This document shows, one piece after another, positions 33,522 to 44,780 of a stretch of DNA of 64,000 nt. The notes under the pieces are model-generated. The model searched no databases, had not been told where the DNA came from, and saw only the letters and a list, made by a program, of their open reading frames with translations. Where the stretch lies: assembly GCF_963678635.1 (NCBI RefSeq), contig NC_087071.1, forward strand, positions 39,759,797-39,823,796, written 5' to 3'. Each line of letters opens with the position of its first letter. Position 1 is the first letter of the stretch. Source of the DNA: Symsagittifera roscoffensis. Lineage: Eukaryota; Xenacoelomorpha; Acoela; Convolutidae. Made by a program: the position numbers and the translations under genes.

Positions 33522-35901
33522 ATTCCCTTCATCATGGTTCAATCTCACGTCTTGCAATGGTCTCGCGTTCACCGGTCCCATTGTGTTATTAGGGGGCAGT
33601 CCCTCTAAATCAGCAAATTTTAAGGCCGTTGTGGAACTGAAGTTTATACTGGCGGCTATCAGCCAGTCTACACCGGTTATCGAGTACAGCCTGCTGACGG
33701 ACAGTCTCGCTCCATTCAGCATCCTCCTTGCGTCTTCGATGAAGCTCACCCTCTGGAGATCCAGTTTCATCAACTCTTCCTTGTACACATGCCAGGGAAA
33801 GGGTATGGGTCTTGACCACATCAAGGAGCTCCTGCCCGGGCGTCTCTCCTCTCTACTGTTACTCTGATCTCTCCGAAGTGTCGTCTCCGATCTTGTATCA
33901 GATCTAGACGTGCTAGCCGTCTCCTCGATCGGATTAACGGGTCCTAGTCTTCTTCGAGGATGAATGGTCCTCCTCAACGGTGCTTCTCCCAACCGGTCCT
34001 GCACCTCTGTCCTTTGACCCGGTTCGCTGGAACTCTGTTGTCTATAACTCGTGGCGACCGGTACCGTCCCCAAGCGCGTTTCCAGGCTAGGAGGCACAAA
34101 GGTCGTGATTACTGCCTCATTCGTCGTTCTTTCTTCCTTCAGTACTCCAGTAGCAAAGAGTTCCGCTTCTAGTTCGTCCAAGCGCTCTTGGAAGACTCGA
34201 TTCAACCAAGCCTGCCATTCGATGCTATCGAAGTGGATGCCGTCCGTGGTCAGTCTAGCCTGATCCATGGCTCTCAACTCATGTTCGATGTCCATGAGGA
34301 TCATTCTTCCGGCATTCCGGCTTGCGAGATTCCTCAAGATATTGTTCCACCTGACGACACCTTCGTTGTGCCTTCTTCCTGCAGGTGTCAGGCTCCTCGC
34401 GCTCATTGGCACAGTGCAAACGGTCAGTACCGCGCAATTGAATTTCTGCCAAATGGTTGTAAATAAACACACCATCATTGATTCCCACAGCGCTTCCTGC
34501 TCAACCGAAGCCTTGGAGATGTCATTCGTCCCAACCAGGATCATCACATTGGGAATCCTCCCTGGATTCATCAGTTCCACCATTCGGTATAACTGGGCTA
34601 TTGTCGCGCCTCCAAAGACCATCACCGTGGTTACCCACGGTCCTCAATTTCGACAAAACTCTGACCAAGCTGTTTCCCAGTATCAGATGTGATGTCCCCA
34701 GCGGTGGTTGCTGCAGGTTCACTGCCGGGCTCCAAATTGCTCGATTGAAGCAAGCTCTCGGATCCGTCTCCGGAACTCTCGTGAAATTGTATCTCAACTG
34801 ACTGTTTTTCTGCACGTCCATTACGCGAGACACTTTCTTCGCTGGCATCTTCTGAACTCTTCTTTCTGGGGCTTTCGAGCTTCCCATGAGTGGCGTCACG
34901 TCATTCATCCCCGGTCTAACCACTGTTTGGGAGAGTTGTACTCTGCCCGCGTCGTCGATCGTCCCATAGGGTGCAGTCACCCCGGAACCTCGTGTATTCG
35001 TACTGGCGACTAGTCGTCCAGCTGTTTCTATCAGCCTATGCATCGTTTGCTCTACGACTGGATCACCCAAGGTGTCACTAGGGTCCGGAATCGTCACTCG
35101 ACCTGATCCTAACGGGAGTCGCGTTTCCGTCATTTGGCTCATTTCCCGAGGCGTCAAGAGCTCCATCGGGGACTGCCCACGAGGATTACTCCTTGCAGGT
35201 ATCGCCTTCTCCACTGCGGCTTCCAATGCCATCTGTTCCGTTCGTTGTTTGTAATCCTGCCTCAAGCGCTCCAGCTCTTGACCCTGCTTCTTGTTGCAGT
35301 CTTCAAACAACCTTTTCCACATGTCCCGGTCTTCCTCCATCGTAAGCATGATCTTCGTCATCTCGTCTAGCTCCTTTCTCGTCCTTTCCAGTTCTTGCTT
35401 CATCCCATCCAGATCTTGCATGGTTTGGTCCGTCTGAAGCTTCTGTTCTACTTTCGCCCTGTTTGGTGGCACAGCTGCTCTCAGTGGTGAACCAGACGAG
35501 GCAGCCTCGCTGTTCATCTCCCGATGCATTCTCGTCAGCCCATGTTTGGGCTTGGAGGGCATAGACATCCCACCTGGTTGGTAAGTCCTAGAACTTCCCA
35601 ATCCAGGCTCATTCGCCAAGTCACCCCCTGAGAGAGCCCCGTTTCTCCACCTCATCACTCTCATGTTCGGGCGGTCTAGTACTCCCCTCTCTCCATATGC
35701 TGCCATCAACAGGACTTCCGTGGGGCGGTCCCCACGGTTGTCATGCCCCAAGATGTTGATCAGGGCGGTTAGCAACATGACTACCTCTGGGTCCTCCAGA
35801 GCGAAGTCTCGTTCCATTAGCCGACGATAGATCGCATCTACCATCGGTCCCACATATGCCTCTGCCAGGTCCATCAATTCATCCAGGTTGAAATTGTCCA
35901 T
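33519..35901 (-). pseudogene. N-terminal part of the env-position megapolyprotein: coiled coil plus SGNH/GDSL hydrolase
   Basis: The start is the ATG at 35901 (MDNFNLDEL). Residues of about 160-230 form a charged coiled coil (LDGMKQELERTRKELDEM, then RDMWKRLFEDCNKKQGQELE). A Ser/Thr/Pro-rich linker follows. The SGNH domain then runs across a one-base shift near 34630. Its blocks are all visible: I, LILGNSL (Ser); II, VFGGATI (Gly); III, ILVGTNDIS (Asn); V, DGIHFD (Asp and His). By family these enzymes hydrolyse ester bonds of lipids, acetyl groups or sugars. Esterases of this fold are known as extra domains in some LINE ORF1 proteins, but in an LTR element this is unusual. After it comes a basic, Arg/Ser-rich tail with a hydrophobic segment (LYSITGVDWLIAASINF). 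The frame ends at TGA 33519, probably a later mutation. Confidence 0.75.
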
Positions 35902-36290
35902 ACTGTTCTCTTCAAGTTTGATTTGATTCGATTTGATGATTTTGACTCAAGTGAGTAATTTAAATGATCAATCAGGATCTAGAAAAGAAATCACGATTAT
36001 CGCACTTGTCAGTTTCATATTCACATATGTCGCTAAAAATGCTAAAATTTGTTTAAGAACAGTTCAGATAAAAAGATGTTTATCCTAAAATTTATTAAAA
36101 TCAGTCGGTCTCTAAAATTTTGGAATTCGACCTAAGATTGGACAGTCCAAACTTTGGATCTATTCCTAAGATCGTCATTCAGCTGTTCATGGTCACTAAC
36201 CCCTACCTACCCAAGATCTTAATAACATAACACATAATAATAATATAACACATAACTTAGTCTTTATCCTATCACCTCCCTACACGTCAC
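35902..36290. other. Spacer between pol and the second long frame
   Basis: AT-rich stretch with no open frame. It may hold the splice acceptor or internal promoter for the downstream frame. Nothing specific was recognised. Confidence 0.4.
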
Positions 36291-37264
36291 TCATTCTATA
36301 CTTAAATAATATTTCTTATGCAGATATACTTGTATATTAGTATCTGAGAATATCACGTGTACAAGCGCGTACAGTTCCCTGGGATGCAGCCGTCCTCTGT
36401 TCGGATCATACACTGGAAGCGAGAGCTCCTTCACGTCCATCTCCAAGAGGAAATCTCTCAACCTCGTTAAAGACAAGACTAGGTTCTCTGGGTCCACGTG
36501 CTGCTTCTCTGTCGCCCTCGTCACCAAGAAGCATAGGTATTTTCCCGGTATTTGTGATGCCGCCGGAGGTAAGGCTGCTACTCCTGGTCGTTGCTTCCAA
36601 AGGAATTCCACGTTTCTGTATTCTCTCTTAAAATCTGCCGTTAAGGCTGTCCTAAAACTCATGTCTGCTGTGATTGCTATCGCACGTGTTCTGTTTGTGA
36701 GTATGAAATCACTGTCTGTTAATATTATGTTACTTGAATACTCATTTGGTAGGTTAAAATATGACTCAACTACCCTCCCTATTTCGGGTTTCTTATATTC
36801 TTCGCCTGTTTCTGCTTCTAAGTCTCCTGTTTCTCTTGCTATTCTCAATTTTTTATTATCAGGTTTTCAGTGTGGGTAAGTCCTACTCCACTCCCCGGAC
36901 AAAAATCCTTCGACGTCCCCGTCGATCGCATACCGGATATCAAGTCGAGGTTAGAAGCTGGAATGAGTAGCTGTCCTTCCTGGGCAGCCCAGGAAGGATC
37001 ATCTCGTTCGGTCTTAATGTATTTCGCACTTCCACGATCTACGTCTTGAATCGTGACGCTGGTCTCTTTAGGGTCTGATGTCATTTCGTTCAGCCACTCC
37101 AAGACTCGCAGATTTGTGAGATCATCTCTGTAGGACTCCGATTGCTCTTCATCGAAATCTACTTCGGGTTTCGATCTGTCCTCGATCCATTCCTGGTCGT
37201 GATCATCTACTATGTCAATGTCTTGTGAGACTGTTATGCTTTCTAGACCTACCACTTCTTCCAC
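36291..37264 (-). pseudogene. Macro-domain-like C terminus of the giant element's pol
   Basis: Two frames (37264-36845 and 36848-36291) that differ by a single shift at the overlap follow an acidic linker. The second shows the block order of a macro domain: an ILTDSDFILTNRTRAIAITA strand-helix start, SFRTALTADFKREYRNVEFL, KYLCFLVTRATEKQ, LTRLRDFLLEMDVKELSLPV and RGRLHPRELYALVHVIFSD. The glycine-rich ADP-ribose loop (normally GcGlgG) is not conserved, so binding activity is doubtful. Macro domains bind or cleave ADP-ribose and counter host ADP-ribosylation in some viruses. That role is inference here. Confidence 0.5.
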
Positions 37265-37345
37265 TATCTTTTTCAGATCTATCTTGTCTATTAGAAAGTC
37301 GTCACCGTAACGGTTGTATTTCTTCCTAGGTCTTTTCCCGTCGCA

Positions 37346-38986
37346 TTATCGAGTCTGCAGTGTGAACGGGAAATCTGGTTCCAATTTTTTGGGAACCTCG
37401 GTTTGCTCGGGATCCTGCCAATCTTCCTCTGCATAAGGTAAGGTTTCATCATCCGCTTCTATCACCTCATTTGGATCCAGGTCCAGTGGTGTATTTGTTC
37501 CCTCCTCTACGACCTCGTTTCCATCGTTTTTCTCCCTGGTGCCTTTCTCGCTAACTTCACAAGCAGGATCCATCATCAGATAATCCCCTTCTTCCATGTC
37601 TACAGGTATACACCAGTCTTCTGTCGATGGATTGTGTGTCTTGATGTTCTCATAGTGGGCGGCTCGGCCTGTACTCAGTCCGTACAAGCGTCCCTCTTGG
37701 TGCACCTCTGTAATCATGAAGGGTCCCCTCCATTTCTTTAGGAGCTTCTTCGTCCCTTTCGGTGGTATAACGTTTTGAAATACCCACAAGTAGTCTCCCA
37801 CCGAGTAAGCTTTTGCACCAGCTGCTTTCTTATCGAATCTTTTCCTTTGCCTTGCCTGTGCTTGCTGAGTATTTCATCTACACAAATCGTTCAACTCCTG
37901 TTGACGTCTGATCACATCCCTTACGTAAACCTGCGGAGACGTTTTCTTTCCGTCATACTATGGGTAGAAGAATGTCAAGGGTAAAGACTTCTCGTGTCCC
38001 GTCAGCATCATGTGTGGACTGACTCCAGTGGTGGAGTGTTGCGTGCTATTATAAGCTCCCATCACCTGTGGAAGGTATCTGTCCCAATCGGTCATGTACC
38101 TGGAACAATATACCCTCAGCATCGACACTAACGTCCTATTCTGTCTTTCCACTAAGCCAATCGTCTGAGGGTGGTATGTCGTGGAGGGAGCCTGAGCGAC
38201 CTGCGACCGTCTCATAAGCTCTTTCGTAAGCTCGCCTACGAAAGCTGTTCCGTTGTCCGATTGAAACGTCATTGGACAACCATGTCTTGCTATCTACGTA
38301 TTGATCAGGTGGTCGCATGTCTCTTTCTCAGAGGCAGTTATGCAGGACACGGCCTCAGCATACTTCGTGAAGTGATCAATCATGACCAAGACTTGGTTAT
38401 AACCGCTGTCTATCATGCATATCTTTTGGTGATCTATCTGCACCACCTCGTTGAATTCAGACGACTCAATCGATTGTAAAGGAAATCGCAATTTCCTTGG
38501 ATCCTTGACCTGTTGGCATGACAGGCACGCTGTTACCCATTTCTAACATGCTTTTTTCATTCCAGGCCACTCAAAGCGCTTCAGGATCCTGTGATACACT
38601 TTGCCGATCCCTTGATGGCCCATCTGATCATGCGACCTGAATAATAGTTCTGTCTGATAGAGTTGCGGCAACACTATCGCGTTATACTTGTATAAGACTT
38701 TGTCTTCTTCTCTTCTCTCGCAAGCCACGATCCCATCCTTGTTCAGATATAATCTCCCCTCCTTCTGCATGAAGTATTGTCTCAGGATCCTATAACTGTC
38801 TTCTTCTAGGTCACATTTGTCTGGTGCACCATTTTCTATCCACCTTTTTAGGTTACTTGTCATGCAATCATTTCTTTGCGCCCTTAGTAGGTCCGAGAGT
38901 CTGTATCTCGTCTTCAAAAATGTCTTCATGACCCTCATTTGACAATTCATCTCATTGGGCTGGTGTGTGTCCTCCTCCATCTTCAC
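37346..38986 (-). pseudogene. Integrase of the giant element
   Basis: The frame runs 38986-37346 with in-frame stops at about 38541, 38297, 37957 and 37865 (TAG, TAG, TAG, TGA). The N-terminal zinc-binding HHCC is visible (HDQMGH...CLSCQQ). The DDE core is complete: the Asp of QIDHQ, the Asp of QSDNGTAF and the Glu of GLVERQNRT, the last two 36 positions apart (D-x35-E). The C-terminal part has a GPFMITEV.....YGLSTGR-like SH3/chromo-adjacent fold. An intact enzyme would insert the cDNA into the genome. Few disruptions suggest a fairly recent loss of function. Confidence 0.85.
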
Positions 38987-40266
38987 GCACCAAACTTCGC
39001 CAACGGTTGTGTTTCTTGTTGAAACGGTTGAAGATCAGTCCTGACTACCTCTTTCTGTGGCAATAAACTCATCGACCGCTTCGATACTAATATCGTTTCC
39101 AAATCATCTGCTGCGTTGTCGAAGATCCTTTCATTTGGTATGAGATAGCGATCACTGTCAGGTTCTTGGTACACTTCTCTATCCAGATCCCTTGCGCGAG
39201 TTTCCACTAGCAGTGTGTGGATCGCAAGTTCTGACAGTTCTGATCCCGAGCTCGAGTTCCTGTCTGAGTATGTGTCCATACTTAAATTCCTGGAGCTGTC
39301 CTCCATTGAAGCGTCTGTGATGGAGTCTACATCCTCCTTCAGATCAGGTCCGTACCTTCTCCGCAGCCATCTAAACTCCCCGAACAAAACTCTGCTCCCT
39401 AGGTCTTGTTTCTTGTCATGGACTTCTTCATTCATCTCAGACTCCCCGGACATACTTCCTTGTCCCGGATGTTGATCTCGAACTCGCCGGTTTATCTTAC
39501 CATTTGTCTCCCCGGACAAATAATCTTGCTCCAGTTCTCGTAAAACCTTCTCTCCTTCTCCATCTTGGTCCTTAAAGGTAACGGTTTTCTCTCGCGTATC
39601 GTTATCCTGCTCTTTCCGACCGTATGAAGTACTCGCCAAGACCTCTTGGGGTATTGAGGACACCAGTTGCTGAACTATTGACCTACAATCCTTCTCATTG
39701 TCTTTATGTTGTCGTATTGATGGTTTGATTTTCACCTTCTCCCTGACTGTCAGTGATGCCATGGCTGCTGCCCACTCGGGGTCATGCCTGGTCACTTCTC
39801 TCTCTAACAATCCAACCAGCATCCGCATCACTTGCGGTGTGACCTGCACCGTTTTGTCCAGTAATAAGAGGTTGTTTATGTTCATGCGAGAGAGTTCCTG
39901 CTGTACCAGGTTCGAGCGCAGCAACAGATCCAAGGGCACCGGGTCCCTTTTGGATAGGATTTTTATCTCAGCTGCTTTTTCCACTGGTAACTCAGGATGC
40001 CCTGGTATCGGATGTCCAGACTTATCTAACCATCTCGTTAGAGGAAGCGCCTCATAAGTTTCTTTGTCCAGAAACGAGAATCCCTCCTTTGTCTCTGCCT
40101 GGCTGGCTTGCTTCTGCTCCAATCTTTCATAGAATTCAGTTTTCTTACTGAGGCTGTCAGCATTCTGGTGTTTGTCACGCATCCTGTGCTCGATTATCAT
40201 GTGGTAGCCATCCAATCTTACTATCCATCTACCAATATAACTCTGATCCATCGAGTAGGCCTTCAA
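38983..40266 (-). pseudogene. Long linker of pol between RNase H and integrase
   Basis: A frame of 427 codons. It starts in the RNase H tail (MRDKHQNADSLSKK) and continues for about 400 residues without a recognised domain before the integrase zinc finger. The linker is polar and charged, rich in Glu, Arg and Ser, with PGHPELPVEKAAEIKIL and TLLVETRARDLDREVYQ stretches. Ordinary Gypsy elements have a short connection here. Confidence 0.75.
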
Positions 40267-40674
40267 CCAGGATAACTGTTCATGCGAGAGAGTTCCTGCT
40301 GTACCAGGTTCGAGCGCAGCAACAGATCCAAGGGCACCGGGTCCCTTTTGGATAGGATTTTTATCTCAGCTGCTTTTTCCACTGGTAACTCAGGATGCCC
40401 TGGTATCGGATGTCCAGACTTATCTAACCATCTCGTTAGAGGAAGCGCCTCATAAGTTTCTTTGTCCAGAAACGAGAATCCCTCCTTTGTCTCTGCCTGG
40501 CTGGCTTGCTTCTGCTCCAATCTTTCATAGAATTCAGTTTTCTTACTGAGGCTGTCAGCATTCTGGTGTTTGTCACGCATCCTGTGCTCGATTATCATGT
40601 GGTAGCCATCCAATCTTACTATCCATCTACCAATATAACTCTGATCCATCGAGTAGGCCTTCAACCAGGATAAC
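39879..40674. repeat. 398-bp head-to-tail duplication (39879-40276 and 40277-40674)
   Basis: Both copies run from TGTTCATGCGAGAG to ACCAGGATAAC and look identical. The unit length is not a multiple of three, so the duplication shifts the pol frame. It lies 700 bp from the assembly gap, so a misjoin of two copies is possible. Confidence 0.9.
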
Positions 40675-41390
40675 GCTCTATTGTCCACGCGTAACTCGAA
40701 AGGAGCGCTCCCCAAGTATGCACGGTACTTTTCCACGAACGTGACTACTGCAAACATTTCTGCTTTTGGTGCACCATATTTCATCTCAGTGTCACTCAAG
40801 ACTTTGCTGCCATATGCAATGGGACGAAGAACCGTTCTTCCATTCCATTCTTGTTCCTGGTGCAATATTCCTGAGATGGCTACTACCGACGCGTCTGTGT
40901 CAAGAACATACATGCCATTTTCTGTAGGCATGCCTAGTACTGGCGCTTCGCACAGTTCCCGCTTTATGTTCTCGAAGGCAACCTGTGCTTCATCGTTCCA
41001 CCCGAACTTCTTTCCTTTGTTGCGCATCAGCTTCTGCATCGGATACACCTTGTCCGCATATCCTTTAATGAATTCTCGGTAATAATTGGCAAACCCCAAG
41101 AAGCTCATTAGCTGTGTGTCCGTCCTCGGAGCCTTCCATGTCAGCACAGCTTCCCCTGCCTCCGGATCTGGCCTCACACCATGTCTGTCCACCATTCTTC
41201 CCAGGTACTTAATCGAATCCCCGAGGATTTCACATTTTGTTGGTTTGCATTTCAGGCCTGCTCTTTTCATACATCCAAAGACCTCATCGAGCCGATCAAT
41301 GTGATCCTCCAGGGTCGGTGTCGCTATGACTACGTCATCCACGTAGCACATCAAGAGATTCCCATACTTTTTGGTCACTCCTGTCAAAGT
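40263..41390 (-). pseudogene. Reverse transcriptase (C-terminal) and RNase H of the giant element
   Basis: The frame starts mid-RT at the gap. The catalytic box YVDD is followed by the Ty3/Gypsy blocks LGRMVDRHGVRPDP, SFLGFANYYREFIKGY and the RNase H core: Asp in LDTDASVVA, Glu in KAEMFAVV, Asp in RVDNRALSWL. Everything before GVTKKYGNLLM (first RT motifs, protease, gag) is missing because the LTR end is joined here directly. The copy ends in the 398-bp duplication. Confidence 0.85.
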
Positions 41391-41410
41391 GTAACATTCG
41401 CCCGGAAGAT
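41388..41410 (-). repeat. End of a second LTR copy, fused to RT
   Basis: This 23-bp stretch is identical to the LTR end at 26473-26495. On the minus strand it reads as the 3' end of an LTR, and the RT coding sequence starts within 1-2 bases. No primer-binding site lies between them. It is either a deletion joining LTR to RT or a misassembly. Confidence 0.75.
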
Positions 41411-41610
41411 NNNNNNNNNNNNNNNNNNNNNNNNNNNNNNNNNNNNNNNNNNNNNNNNNNNNNNNNNNNNNNNNNNNNNNNNNNNNNNNNNNNNNNNNNN
41501 NNNNNNNNNNNNNNNNNNNNNNNNNNNNNNNNNNNNNNNNNNNNNNNNNNNNNNNNNNNNNNNNNNNNNNNNNNNNNNNNNNNNNNNNNNNNNNNNNNNN
41601 NNNNNNNNNN
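41411..41610. other. Assembly gap of 200 N
   Basis: Exactly 200 undetermined bases, a conventional placeholder, so its true length is unknown. The missing 5' part of the giant element probably belongs here. Confidence 0.98.
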
Positions 41611-41779
41611 AAATGGCAACATCCCATTCTCCTTTCAAATGTATTTGCTCGAGTAGAAAGTTTCTAGAAGAACTACGATTTATATTCAATTAACAATTAA
41701 AAGAAGCGTTCGAAACTAACTCAATACTAAAAGAGTCAATGACAACTGATCGAAGGAAAACAAAATCTAGAAATGATTT

Positions 41780-42600
41780 ACCTTTAGTCTGATCATTTTC
41801 TCAGCAATTTTTCATAAAATTTTCCGAGAAATTCTTCTTTGTCGAGATCTTTGATAATGTATGTTTCAAAAACTTCATCTGGAAATTGTGGTTTGTATCC
41901 CTTTCGAAAAAGAATTTCGTTTTTTGAACTCTCACTATATCTCCAACTTTGAAAGTTAGTGTCTCATACCTCCTTAGAGGTTTATTGCACAGAATTGAGA
42001 GGAAATCAGTATTCTTGACATTAGTAGGATATTTCATAATAGATCTATTGATCCGACTTCCGACAATTTATTGTAGACACAAATTGGGGTAACTTGTCGT
42101 TAAAGTTTTCACCTTGACCTGCTATGTAGCCGTAAATTATTTGTTTTAATGATTGGATAGCTCTCTCTGCATATGCAGCTTTTGTTTCACTCAATGTTTA
42201 TTAAGCTACAATGTCTTTCTCTTTGCAAAAATTTTTGAAAGATCCCCAATATTCTGTTCCTTTATCAACCCAGAGGGTTTTTTTTAGAAATTTTTTTTGA
42301 AAGCTTGAAAATTGTCTTTGGCATATTTTGTTTTCATTGTATGAACTCTGACAAATCGTGGAAAAAAAATAACAGCAATAGTTATTTGACACCATTGTTT
42401 TGTTCCGCTAGTTGGTCCACATAAACCAATCCAAACATTAAAATTCGTTGATATATTCTGAAAAACTCGAAGTCTTCGAAAACGTCTGATTGGAGGATCA
42501 AAACTTGTATGCGACGTTTTGGCTTTTAAAAATTGTTCTAATTTCTTTTTTGACAAACCGCTTGCTTAACTCACGTTTCGCACAGATCCGTACGCAGCTC
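41780..42600 (-). pseudogene. Maverick/Polinton-type (F54H12.3-like) integrase remnant
   Basis: Pieces in several frames on the minus strand follow the order of the integrase of Maverick/Polinton elements: LEQFLKAKTSHTSF and RRFRRLRVF (upstream linker), LWVDKGTEYWGSFKNFC (second catalytic Asp, WVDKGTE), a YAERAIQSLKQIIY block (catalytic Glu), then LRRYETLTFKVGDIVRV and KPQF.DEVFETYIIKDL (SH3-like tail). The first Asp region is degraded. Stops and frameshifts are frequent. No other Maverick gene (polymerase B, ATPase, capsid) was recognised around it, so only this fragment is identified. It begins only 170 bp beyond the gap. Confidence 0.7.
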
Positions 42601-43590
42601 TAACCCTTGAATACAATCTGTTCGGTTTTAATTTTTCAGGTTTTGAAGGGTATCCAAGTTCCTCTGTGTTTCGCTTTGGTTTCCTTGTAGAGGGTAATTT
42701 TAGGTAGAAAATGAGTTGCTTCCAAGATGGTAAGATATTTATCTAGAAAGTCGGGATTTTGTCGTTTTACTGCATACACAAAGTCTACAATAAACAATTT
42801 TGTGTTTCGATTAAGTAATATGAATTTTTCCGGCTGACTTAATTTACTTCTAGGAGAATAAAAAATTAAAGAAAATAAGATGCTTATTGTTACTCGTTCT
42901 CAACCTCGCCTTTACAACACTGTAAATAGAATCAAAATCTTACGGTACAACCTCTTCTTTTTCTTGCTTTTCTTCCAAATTTTTTTTGGAACTGATTATA
43001 TATTTTTTATCGTGATTTTCTCATTTTTGATAACCATTAATATTCAAATTTCAAAAACACAAAATAACACATAGTCAATCATTTTTACAATTGTTCTTTT
43101 TTACAACCATAATTTACAATTGGTTCAAAAAACATTGAGTCCATGTTCCATATGAAAATGCTTTTTTTTCTGCTCACTGAAGAAGCTTTGTTTGACGTAT
43201 TGTAAAGTAACTACAACTCCAATCATGTTCTCTATCTTTGAAAGTCAAATTCTGAACTTTCGGGCATGCGTAGTCATCCAACCTTGTACTATGGGTTTCC
43301 AAAACTTCCGACAGAAATTTACTTTTTCCATAACCCTTTGGAAGAAACTCGGCTTCTGGAGCTTTTATCTGTTTCAAAATATTTTTTAACTCTTACTTTT
43401 TTACTATATTGTTTTCAATACACTCAATATCCAAAACAACCAGACTCATGATGTTAACTGTTTTCACTGAAGTTCTTGGTTAAATTGACCAACAATCGAA
43501 CAATGCATATACTGTTGAAAAAAAAGTTAACATATAAGCAGAAAAACAATCCAGTCACGTGGCCAAGAAAGCTAGAAATAGGAAATCTAG
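42601..43590. other. AT-rich region without a recognised gene
   Basis: Short frames of 60-67 codons on both strands show no domain. Probably more debris of the Maverick-type element. Confidence 0.4.
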
Positions 43591-43596
43591 GTGGAA

Positions 43597-44420
43597 CATA
43601 ACAACAACTAGGTCCTTTATGCGTAGTAGACTTCACAAGTCCAGCTGCATTATGTAAAATTGCTTGACTTTTTAATTTGCAAAACAATTTGCATACAGGA
43701 ATTTTCGTATTACAAAAGATAAGCTCGGTCCATTTCTTTCAAATTTATGTTTGGGTTCAAAAGAATAGAGGTGCAAAGAAAGTAAATTTTTCTTTTTGTA
43801 TTTGATGAAAAAACATGCTTAAACAAATCAAAATTTCTGATAATTTCTTCAATTTTCTGAACGTTCATTTTCTGCAGTGCTTTCAACCGAGGGGATAAAA
43901 CCTCCCAGCTATTCATACTCCTCTTTTTCTAACTGAAATGTCTTATTGTTTTTCCAAGTGTTTCCATTTCTACGATATTCTATAAGATCTTTTTTTTATT
44001 AACTGAATACTAATTTGAAAAACTTTACGTCTTCTTTTTTGCTAATTAGGACATTTACGTAAAACATAACAATAACCAGGTCTTTTATGAGTAGTCCACT
44101 TCACAAATCTAGCTGCATTATGTAAATTTGCATGAAGCCTGAAGATTTTTTAATTTGCAAAAAAATATTCAGTCAGGGGTTCCCGTATTCAATAATATCC
44201 CCAAAAGGAAGTTTTTGGTCCGAAAAAAAACAGGTACAAAGAAAATAATATTTTCTCTTTGTTTTTGATGAAAAAACATGCCTAATTAAATCAAAATTTA
44301 TGTGTTAATTTCTTTCATTTTTTGCACTGAGGGACAAAACCGAGGGGATAAAATCTACCGGTTTATCATACTGTTCCTTTTCTAACTGAAACTTCTAAAT
44401 GTTTTTCCAATTGTTTTCTT
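43597..44420 (-). repeat. Diverged direct repeat of about 370 bp with coding remnants
   Basis: Copies at about 43597-43965 and 44056-44420 share GATGAAAAAACATGC, AACCGAGGGGATAAAA and many smaller blocks at roughly three in four positions. On the minus strand both encode related peptides (NAAGLVKSTTHKGP in one, NAARFVKWTTHKRP in the other; LSPRL-type and FLCTSILLNP-type blocks). The signal is of an old protein-coding repeat. The family is unknown. Confidence 0.5.
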
Positions 44421-44780
44421 TTCTGCAATTTTCACTAAGATCCACTTTTTCTAATATCTGAACATTAACTTAGTAAAATTTCTTCCATTAAGCAAAATCC
44501 ATTCAATTTGAGAAATTTGTGATTCTGTATCCAAATCTTGCAACTTTGGTAAACTTTCAGATTCCAAAACTGTTAGTGAAAAAGTCCAACCCATACTTCT
44601 CAGCCCTAATAAATTTAAAAAAAAACGATTCAAGAAGGTGAGTAAATGAATTACATGACTATAATAACATAACTCAACAAAATTTTTGAACATTAGAAGT
44701 CTCAACAAACATAAAATGTCCCAAAACTTGGGCGACATCTTTGAATTCGTTCAAAGTCTGGTTGACATAGGCAACTTGCT

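Larger units (their letters stand above)
26475..41410 (-). mobile_element. Giant Ty3/Gypsy-like LTR retrotransposon with extra ORFs
   Basis: Read on the minus strand from the gap at 41411 to 26475: pol (41390-36291), a 390-bp spacer, a second long coding frame (35901-28267), a 450-bp 3' untranslated part with a purine tract, and a 1.34-kb LTR (27812-26475). At least 14.9 kb is present and the 5' part (LTR body, gag, protease, start of RT) is missing at the gap. The order pol-then-megaORF places the second frame where env would be. GC content and codon use are clearly higher than in the AT-rich neighbourhood. Similar pol and downstream sequences are, as I remember, present in several other animal genomes, but I could not search. 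Confidence 0.85.

Noticed and set aside
28190..35370. Many plus-strand frames of 60-145 codons
   Set aside because: They are shadows of the long minus-strand coding frame, with no start context or domain.
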